Origin: Chara braunii
Lineage: Eukaryota > Streptophyta > Charophyceae > Charales > Characeae
Reading direction: 5' to 3'
DNA length: 64,000 nucleotides
NCBI GenBank assembly: GCA_003427395.1
Contig: BFEA01000599.1
Span: 663,253-727,252 of the forward strand
Positions 55,882-64,000 of the stretch are shown here, piece after piece. Under the pieces are notes generated by a model. That model did no database searches, had not been told where the DNA came from, and worked only from the letters and a program-made list of their open reading frames with translations. Made by a program: the position numbers and the translations under genes. Within the stretch, counting starts at the first letter, position 1. Every line of letters starts with the position of its first letter.

Positions 55882-56546
55882 TCAGCTTCTGCAATTCACA
55901 ATTTGATGCTTATTGATTGGTAAGGTGCTGTGAGCTGATTATCATTTCTTGTTCTTTGGAGTCATCCATCATCTGACATGATTATCATTTCTTGTTCTTT
56001 GGAGTCGTCATCTGACGTCTTCACTAGCGAAGGTTGCCTGAAAATTTGAATAGATGTGTGTGTGTAAGAGAGGGAGGGGGGCAACAGAACGGATGGTCTG
56101 GGTGCTTTGCAGATAATATCTTCTGCACCGTTGCTGTCGTCGGGCTTAGCTTCAGCTTTATTACAAATAAAAGCAGTCCGTCCCTAGCGGCCCCTTCACT
56201 CTACCTTTGTTGAGAGCATCCTTGGTGGACGATCGATTCACTTCGTAGGAAGTCTTACCCGTCGAAAGTCACTCGTGAAAGTGTCCGCATATGCAATTAT
56301 GTTTTACTGGACGCGAGGTCCGCATGTTTCAGCGTTTTATGAGCTGTTTTTGTATCCGAGCTGCATGTTGAGAACGATTTAGAGATTCTTGTAGAACTGT
56401 AGTCGATGACCACGAGGATTTGTCTCGCGGCTGAAACACCAAGAACATTCAGTGAATTATCCAGGAATCGCCAAGAAGGGGAAAGTAGTTGAAAGTTGTG
56501 TGTGCATTCGTTTATAGGAGGTACGAGAGTATGAGAACACAATAAA
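55882..56546 (+). other. Exportin 3' UTR candidates and poly(A) signals
   Basis: AATAAA occurs at 56166-56171 (285 bp after the stop) and 56541-56546. A 40-bp duplication lies at about 55935-56020 (GATTATCATTTCTTGTTC). The actual cleavage site cannot be read from sequence. Confidence 0.4.
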
Positions 56547-59543
56547 TCTGTTAGTCAGGGAGAAGAGAGAAGAGAGAAGAAAGAATAGAGAAGAGAGGAG
56601 ACTTGTCTATCTAATGTTGATGATCATGGGGGAGCAGCACCGCAGCAATAGTGTTAGGCTGCATGTGTAAGGGGTTGGTCAGGAAAGAGTTCACAGGTCA
56701 CTTGCGTACGGTAAAGGATGTGGTATGCGACAGTCTGCTCGGCCTCCTAAGTGTGTATGAATCGATTGATTCATCCGGGGCTCAAGTGGAGTTTTGTTCC
56801 GGTGTGTGGAGATTTGACTTGGGCGTGGAGGAGAGGAGGGGGGGGGAAGGAGGGCATACTCAAACTGGGACTTTTTTACTTGTTTCTTGATGTAATTGTG
56901 GTCAGATTCAGCAAAGTAGGGCCATAATTACAGTCAGAAATTCTTAAGATTGTGCTAGCGAGAGTATTCCCCAAGAATGGATATGCTTATCCTTGGGGAA
57001 TCCCCTTTCTAAATACTCTTATTCTACTTTCATCTGGAGCTGCTGTAACTTGGGCTCTCATCATGCTATGGTAGCTAGTAGCAGGCGTGTTTGGTCGCTT
57101 TCTTGGTTCACGAGGCACTGGCCCGTCTCCTCCGCGGGTAGCATGGTCGACATGGCCACCGTGTTGAATTGCAGAATAAGTCTTTTGCATTATTATGGGT
57201 CTAGACTCTAAAGAATCTAAACCACCAGTTCACACAAGCCTAAGTTGATGAAGCTTACCTTCCAAGGCTCGCGAGCCTGTGACTGCGCTTTTTCAGAGTG
57301 TCCTGCCACTCTTGCTACCGGCCCAGGCCCGAATAGAAATGCTCTTACTCCGTAAACCAGTCGGAGCACTACTCTGCTTCAGGGGAATCATGATCAAGGC
57401 TGCAGGTCATGGAGTGCATCTAAAGTGGCGAGGGGGTGGACCTAGGCCGGCTGTGCTAGACATATCTGCAGGGTGACGGTAAGGAAGGGGTAGATTCGAC
57501 AGATGGGCTTTTAGGTTGTCAAAGGGGCAAGAGGGACGAAGTGGTGGCAGTGTTCGAGGTCTCTGAAAGATAAACGTGGGGCAGTTCGCTGTACTTTCTC
57601 TCTCTTGTTCTCATCTTGGAATTCTTCCCTATCATAGCCTAGCATCTGAAGGTGCAGCATCAGCTAGCCGGTTGGTTGTCAACGTGGGAGAAGTCTGCTA
57701 GTGGTGATGTTTCAAGGCCAGTGGGTGTTAAGTTGGGAGAAGTCTACCAGTGGTAGTCTTCTGAGGCTGATGTGCTGTCAATTCAGAAGTGCTACTGGGG
57801 ATGGTTCCTTCGATACTCGTTGCGTCTGGTGTGCTTGTCGGACAAACCATGTGGGTGGGGTACTATGCGGCGGGAAGTGTGTGTGCATGTGAGCCATGTT
57901 GTTCTTTATGCACTGGGTTCTGCATTCAACCATCAGACAGCTGCACAAAGACTGGAAAAAAGCCCAGGAGCCGGGAGAATGACATCCTTGTGAAGCTCCT
58001 GCAGAGACGAGTGTGCAGTTGGCGGTCCTGAGAGAAGCGGTTGGTATTTTGCCGAAGTGTCTTTTTGCGAGCGAGACACGTGCTGTAAGCAAATAAACAG
58101 CTTGGTGGCAGTCCTAAGGGAAGTGGTTGGTATTTTGCTGAAGCGTCTCTCAAGTGTCTTTGTGCGAGCGAGACACATGCCGTAAGCAAACCAACTTGGT
58201 GGCTTCTTCTGGAGAAAGATTGCTGGTGGATGCGACCGAGCGTCCCCACATACCTTCAAGGAGATCTATTTGTAAGATGGGCAGAATTCTGGCTGATTGT
58301 CAGCGGATCGCATTCATATTTCCTTCGTTGTCGTACAGAATGTGCAACGCGCCATGGACTATCATACCACACTAGTTTCCTTCCATTGGTGATAGGAGGC
58401 CACCAACGATTGCCACTCGGATTAGGAAATCTGTCAACAGAGGCGAGGAGCATGTCTGCCCGTGCATCTGAGGCGATACAAAATGTGTCTGGCAGCTGTT
58501 TGATCCCTTGTCTGTCCAGGCATAGTGAACTGAGCTGGTCTGAAGATGCCACGCAGCGGGTTTGAAGTTGCAGCACGATTGTTGCGTATGTTGATGTCGA
58601 TAAAAGCAGATGCTCAGGCGCCAGTTTTGACGAGCTACTAAACTAGCCGGCTCCTATCCAGTCCTTTCTCTTCTTCCTCATCGACTCCCTTGCCAACCAC
58701 CTCCAACACCGTTTCCGAAGGAAAGGCAGACACTAACCATATCTCTGACACTACGACTTGCCAGAGGTGGCATGAAGTCCTTAAAGCCTTAAAGGAGGAT
58801 ATGGCAGGTTCGCTGGCGGTTGGCAGTACACGTAGATCAGTTTGACAGATTAGTCGGATAAGTATAGTTAAGAGTTTAGAGTACATGGTAGTCAAGGTGG
58901 TTCCTCTGGATCGTAAAGTCAGCATGTTGTTACATCAGATTCACAAAGGCCAGTATCTGTAAGAATGGCTGGCACAAACGTTCGTGAGAGACTGTATATG
59001 CAGGAAGTGTCGGCGCTCTCACAATATGACAGCGTCAAGAATTTTGTGCAGAAATATCTTAACAGCCGCAAATGTAGATTCGAGAGAAGTTTCCATGCAC
59101 TTGCGCATTTGATTGACACTAGCAAAGGTCTTTGCCATCAGGGGTTCTGTGAATGGGGGTGTTTTATGAACTTGTCAGCATGGTTGAGGTAGATTGCAAG
59201 AACTTGTCAGTAGGATGATGAGAACTGTTAGTGCGTCCCACTTTCAAGCTAGCGCGGCGTCGTAACACAGATTTGCAACAACCTTCCTGGAGCTGGTCTC
59301 TCTTCTCGTTTGGAGGCTCATCCATCAGGTGTATATCGGTTCTTTTACTGGAACATCCGGAGAATTCTTCTGTTGCAGATGTGTGTGTGTGTGTGTGTGT
59401 GCTCATGCAACTCCTTTCCTTGGCACGTGAATTTGGTGCGTTATTCGGTGTGTGATTCAGTGTGAATGGCTCATAGAGTGCACATTTGCAGTTGGAAACT
59501 ATTCTGGTTCCCAGTCAAGTGAGTAATGTCAAGAGGCTAGAAC
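56547..59543. other. Downstream intergenic DNA, no gene recognised
   Basis: Short reading frames only. Features: an imperfect inverted repeat ATTCCCCAAG / CTTGGGGAAT at 56966-57001, a TAAACCACCAGTTC end at 57218, a duplicated segment of about 95 bp at 58025-58195 (GGTTGGTATTTTGC, GCGAGCGAGACAC) and a short GT run at about 59382-59401. Confidence 0.5.
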
Positions 59544-59581
59544 CTGTCTCTTATACACATCTAGATGTGTATAAGAGACAG
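59544..59581. other. Perfect Nextera mate-pair junction (assembly artefact)
   Basis: CTGTCTCTTATACACATCT is followed directly by its exact complement, 38 bp in all. Sequence on either side may not be contiguous in the genome. Confidence 0.99.
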
Positions 59582-59689
59582 GTTGTGGGCTGTGGACGAT
59601 TTGTGGTTAGGTGCGAGCTGTGTGCCGTGGGCTGTAGGGGTGGCAGGCCGTGAGCCAGGCGGGGTGGACTGTGGGCTGGAGGCAGAACA

Positions 59690-60165
59690 ATGGGCATCGT
59701 GCAGTGTTATGTGGATTAGGCGCTCGGTGCAGTACCATGCGGTGTTCATGTCGTATTGTCTTGGCTGGATGCTATGTGGGCCTGGTGGAGTTCTATGTGC
59801 GCCTGGTGGAGTTCTTTGTGGACTGGGTGTGGCATTATGCATGCTGAGGGAAGCACTATTCGCGCTGCGTGCAGTGCTCTGTGGGCTGAGTGCAGTTGTG
59901 GATTGAGTGTGTGGTACTACGCGGGCTTCGTTTGATACTGTGCAGGCTGGGTGTTGCACCGTGTGGGTTGCGTGCAGTACTATGTTGGCTTGGTGCAGTA
60001 CTATGCAGGTTGTGTGTGCAGCACTTTGTGGGCCGATCGCGATATTATGTGGCCTGCATGTGGTAAACTGTGTGTTGTGTTGCACTATGTGGGCTGTGTT
60101 GTGCTATGTGCTTTGGGTGTGGTGGTATGGCGGCGGATGTTGTACTATCGCCACCATGGCCTGTC
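59690..60165. repeat. Degenerate 21-bp minisatellite, about 20 copies
   Basis: Units align on GTGCAGTACTATGTGGGCT with many substitutions; most spacings are 21 bp, some 19-22. Because 21 is a multiple of three, the array carries chance frames with a seven-residue period (VQYYVGL, VQYYAGC). Confidence 0.8.
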
Positions 60166-61478
60166 GGGTCACATTGAAGAGTAAGGAAAACAAAAAATTG
60201 GGGCCACGTCCATGTCCGGGATGAGTCGGAAACTTTTCCACCTTCGGGGTCTACCTCCAGTATGTCCGGGATGAGTCGGAAACTTCGCCACCTTGGAGTC
60301 CTACCTTTGTGGCCTGCTGCATGTTTGAGAACACTGTTGCGATGTCTTAGCAGCACAAAACGAGGGTTGCACTTGTTACAGGAATCAACCCAACAGCAGG
60401 AGGTCGACAGCCATGCAGCGCCTGTATGAAGTAAAAGTACATCTCGCTTTGACGAGGAGTTTCTTTTCTCAATGGAAGTTGCGCTCTGCTCATTTTTCCG
60501 AACGCAGCGGCGTTTCCTTGTACTCTAGCAATTTGACTCGCTCGAGTTGAATCCAAATCGGGCACACAGGAGGCCTGCTGCATGCTCGGGGGAGGAAGAA
60601 ACCTCGTCTGTCTTGAATGGCCTGTAGGAAAGTTGGGAATGAGAATCAATCCCTGGTTGTTGCCCTGAACATGATCAGATACCGCCTTAAGGCTTAAACC
60701 ACTAGTACCTCCACCAGTGTTGGGGAAATCGGGAAATCCGAAAACGTCAAAACGGGTCGTGTTTTTTTTTACGTTTTCCTGATGTCATCGAAGGGTTCGG
60801 AGGGCCCAGAGGCGCACTAGTAAACACAATAAAGTTCAAGTTTTATATTGCCTGGTCATGAAAGGGGAAAAGAAAAAAAAAAAAGAAAAGAAGAAACTAA
60901 ACTTTCTCTACTGCAATGATGTGGGGCAGGGTAGTCTAGGATGCCGTGCTCACAGTAGTCCACAAAATGAATCTTACAGGTAAAAAAGGGTCAGATTCTG
61001 GATGCTGCTGTTTTTTTTTTTTTTTTTTTTTTTTTTTTATTCTTACGAGTCCAATGCCAGCAAGGCAGGGCGTAATCTGCGATCTGCTCAAGCTGTGTTT
61101 CCTTAAGATGATTGTGACCATGATCACAATGTGTGTGCAAGCCAATTTCACGGCTGACGACTCTGTGTTTCCTTCTTTTCCCCCTTCTTTGTCTTTCTTG
61201 AATCTGACGACCTGGCCACGAGGCTGAGACGCTCTCACTGAGGGAACACTCATGCTACCACTTCCTCAAGAATGTATACAACTGTATTTCACTGCCGAAG
61301 TTTTGCTTCCTTTCTCTTTTCTCTTCTTTTGTGAGTTTAGGAGGCCGTGACTTTTTTTTTTTTTTTTTTCAGGTGAGAGCACGAGAAAAGAAAATAGAGT
61401 GGGACCCAGGCTCAGCAAAATTTGGAGCGCAGTGAAATTCAGGCGTGGCAAAAACAGGCACGGAGGTACTCTAGTGTT
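60166..61478. other. Intergenic DNA, nothing recognised
   Basis: A 30-bp duplication (GTCCGGGATGAGTCGGAAACTT at about 60213 and 60259), a TAAACCACTAGTACC end at 60695 and a poly(T) at about 61012-61038. No gene. Confidence 0.5.
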
Positions 61479-61696
61479 TCAAACTTCCAGTATGTTTCCC
61501 CGCTAGAAAATTGAAGTTGTGGCGTGCATGCAACTGTGGCTCTCTGGAAGTACCGACGTGCCGTTTCGGTGGACGTCCAGGCTCGTTTTTTTTGTTTTGC
61601 CTGGATGCATGTGCCATGAAACGGCGCCCTCGTACTTTCAGAGCATTGCGGCAGAGCATGCACTTCGTTCTAGCAGGGAAACGTACTGGTGGTTTA
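61479..61696. mobile_element. TAAACCACC-type inverted-repeat element of about 218 bp
   Basis: Left end CAAACTTCCAGTATGTTTCC then CCGCTAGAA; right end TTCTAGCAGGGAAACGTACT then GGTGGTTTA. The arms are imperfect complements of about 29 bp. The right arm is repeated once more at 61711-61748. Confidence 0.65.
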
Positions 61697-61710
61697 ACCT
61701 GAAAACGAGG

Positions 61711-61800
61711 CATTTCGCTCTAGCAGGGAAACGTACTGGTGGTTTAACCTGCTTAAACCAGGTTTAACCTGGTTTAACCTGGTTTAACGTGGTTTAGCCT
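61711..61800. repeat. Repeated element end passing into a CTGGTTTAAC array
   Basis: A second right arm of the adjacent element is followed by five or six 10-bp units of CTGGTTTAAC type. Confidence 0.85.
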
Positions 61801-62661
61801 GAACGGATATGTTCGAGCATGTGTGATATGGTACGTAGGATTCTTGTCCCTGGGCATCTTTTTTCAAGCCTTTCTGGCCGCGCTGTTTGACGGCGGTTAT
61901 TTTCCACCCCACTTCTGTCCCACCGGGTTGTGGCCTGACAACTGGGTGTGCCGGTAGTAGTACTATCTACTGAGATAACTAAAGATTTACCAGCGGCGGG
62001 CGCCTCTACGTGTCCGAAGCCTGGTCCCAGTGTGTGTGCCTTTCTTTCCACCCCATTTCTGTCCCAGCCAGTCGTGGCCCGACAATGGGGTTTGCCAGTA
62101 GTACTACTATGTCTACATGTGCCAAGCCCACTTGGTCTCGTGGGGGTTTCGCTATGGCATTCTTGTGAGATCAGTGGTCGAGGACGAGAGTTCGGGCAAC
62201 GCTTCCTTCCATTGGTTTGTGGACACCTATGCATGCAAGTGTCAGGACTCTCATCTGAAAATGTCAAAAGAATGGTGAGACGTCCCATAGTAAGGCCTAC
62301 TCAGCTTGGTCTGACATTTTGGCAGCTCTTTCTAATAAACGAGAATGTAGATAAAACACATCTCCTGGGAAAGCTTCTCGACCTGGTGGTTGACGTCAAT
62401 GTGCGGTTGGTTTTGAGATGTGTATCGCTATGTCAGAAACAAAGCAGCATTGTTTTGTTTTGTTTTTTAAATCACGGAAGTGTGAAACCCAGTGGAGGTC
62501 CAAAATTTGAATCCTCGCATTTAATCTCTCACTCGATCGTTCAGTCCGTGGGTGCATTCCATTTCTCGTTGGGCAACATTCTTATCTCACCGGCAAAACT
62601 GCTCATGCGATGGACTTGTAGAATAGAGATGAGATGAACTCACTTCATGACTCTAAACAAC
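61801..62661. other. Intergenic DNA with one 229-codon open frame
   Basis: The frame at 61948-62637 (+) has no recognisable domain and runs across a duplication of about 150 bp (61905 and 62045; CCACCCCA-TTCTGTCCCA), so I do not call it a gene. Confidence 0.4.
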
Positions 62662-63110
62662 TGTTCTAGTTCGTGCCACACAACACAGGTCATAACGTGG
62701 ACGACCGCACATGAAGCACGCCATCCCGAAGTCCTGATATGCTGACGCAGCCACTCTATCGTAGTGTGACCTCTACACGGCAGTTACTACGCGATTTGAA
62801 GTAGAACAGATAAATGTGTTCATACTCGCAGCAATTGTTCGAGTTTATGCCACGCTAAACCGGTCATAACCCGGAAGGCCGCACGTGAAGCTCGCTATCT
62901 TGAAGTCCTGGTACACGGACGCAGCCATGCTACCACTCTACGACCGCTACTGCGCGAATTGAAGTAGAGTAGTGATAAACTCAGTTGTACTGCCAACAAT
63001 TGTTCGAGGCTATGCCACACACAGCAGGTCATTACCTGGAAGACCGTGAAGTGTGCCATCTCTCCAAGTATTGATACCCTAACACAGCCTCTCTATCCTG
63101 CTGTCTTAAC
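62662..63110. repeat. Diverged satellite of about 170 bp, three units
   Basis: TGTTCTAG/TGTTCGAG starts units at 62662, 62836 and 63001 (periods 174 and 165). Each has a TATGCCAC-type block, AGGTCAT-AC, GAC(G)-GCA, CGCAGCC and a GAAGTAGA end. Copies differ at many sites. Confidence 0.85.
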
Positions 63111-64000
63111 CCGAAAACAAGGTACATACATTGCCTAGGATTAGAAGATACGGGATACCTTGTCGAACGAATTTAATTTTAGGGTGCAACTTTCCCTTTT
63201 TTTTTTTTTTTTTTTTTCCAACATCCAATCCATTCATATTACCAAAAAGAGATCTTCGAGGCCGGGGACCTCACAATTCCACCCCGAGTTATCCCAGCAG
63301 CATCAGCCGGTTTAGCTTAGAACGAATCCTGTTAACTTCCTTTACCAACAAAACTGAGTCTTTTCCACATCAACGCCTCTGCTGTCTCCTATAGCTGTTC
63401 CGTCCCTTAGGTAACCACTAAACTACTTAACCTACCAACCCTGCTATCCTAACTGCCCTACTCCCCTCCTAAATATACTCAGACCTATCACGGTCTGGGA
63501 CTCGGCCCACCCCGGCAAGAGGAACTAAGTTCCTACTCCCTACCCCTGACACTCTCCNNNNNNNNNNNNNNNNNNNNNNNNNNNNNNNNNNNNNNNNNNN
63601 NNNNNNNNNNNNNNNNNNNNNNNNNNNNNNNNNNNNNNNNCTGCCCTACTCCCCTCCTAAATATACTCAGACCTACCACGGTCTGGGCCTCGGCCCACCC
63701 CGGCAAGAGGAACTAAGTTCCCCCCCCCCACCCCTCCCACCCCCCCCCCCCCCCCCCCCCTTATGGTCTACTGCGACCATCGACTGGAACCGAGTGCCCT
63801 GGTTCTGATCGGTATCCTACCTAACTCCCCCCTCTAAACTTCTAGAGTACTAGTCACTAGGGTCTTCATCTGTCCAACAAGGCGAAGGGCGAAGTGTGGC
63901 GAGGTGAAAATATTAGTAATGCATTAATAATATCATGAATGAATCCACAACTGTTTCTTGATGTACATTGAGAGTCCAGCATTTCAATCTATATAAGGGA
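63111..64000. other. Low-complexity end of window with 83-N gap
   Basis: Sequences flanking the gap 63558-63640 are near duplicates (CTACTCCCCTCCTAAATATA through GGAACTAAGTTCC), suggesting overlapping contig ends. A poly(C) tract lies at about 63740-63760. No gene. Confidence 0.6.

Noticed and set aside
61948-62637. 229-codon open frame downstream of the gene
   Set aside because: No domain or motif recognised; it spans a local duplication and has no supporting neighbours. Could be tested by RNA data.

Overview
The window is eukaryotic nuclear DNA and holds one protein-coding gene that I can support: a plant-type exportin-T (the tRNA export receptor, XPOT; PAUSED/PSD in land plants) on the + strand. 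Its start codon is at 8251 and its stop codon ends at 55881. I rebuilt 13 coding exons from conserved protein blocks and GT-AG splice sites. Joined, they encode 1,079 residues with no internal stop, collinear with land-plant PSD from end to end. The first exon is a single 2,001-bp block; the other 12 are 57-174 bp, scattered over 41 kb, and every intron is phase 0. The plant-type protein, the very long repeat-filled introns, the heavy load of degenerate Ty3/Gypsy elements and the draft-assembly marks (N gaps, Nextera junctions) suggest a large repeat-rich streptophyte algal genome, possibly a charophyte such as Chara. The organism is inference; the gene identity is not in doubt.

Layout. 1-8250: upstream intergenic DNA with two poly(T)-headed repeats, a duplicated TATA-like motif (7354-7407) and long GT/GA microsatellites that run to 13 bp before the ATG. 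8251-10251: exon 1. 10252-15069: intron 1, beginning with about 1 kb of polypyrimidine and carrying a second in-frame copy of the exon-1 splice donor. 15070-15165: exon 2. 15166-32459: a 17.3-kb intron made largely of retrotransposon debris. It holds two or more Ty3/Gypsy elements, all antisense to the gene (integrase tail 16.9-20.3 kb, pol 21.4-22.8 kb, gag 23.6-24.5 kb, and a gag-protease-RT element with an initiator-Met-type primer site 26.2-30.7 kb), a LINE RT fragment and many tandem repeats. 32460-55881: exons 3-13 with introns of 0.85-4.8 kb. 55882-64000: 3' flank and intergenic DNA with minisatellites, a diverged satellite of about 170 bp and one N gap.

The most interesting material is non-coding. 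There are three unrelated families of short terminal-inverted-repeat elements, each present at least twice: TAAACCACCAGTACC-type, GTTGCA/GTCGGC-type, and a 104-122-bp foldback. There are also tRNA-headed repeats, partial copies of exportin exons inside neighbouring introns, and a tandemly amplified stretch of integrase C-terminus. Two perfect or near-perfect Nextera mate-pair junctions and three gaps flanked by duplicated sequence mark places where the assembly, not the genome, is probably the source of the structure. I found no operon, CRISPR, defence or other multi-gene system.
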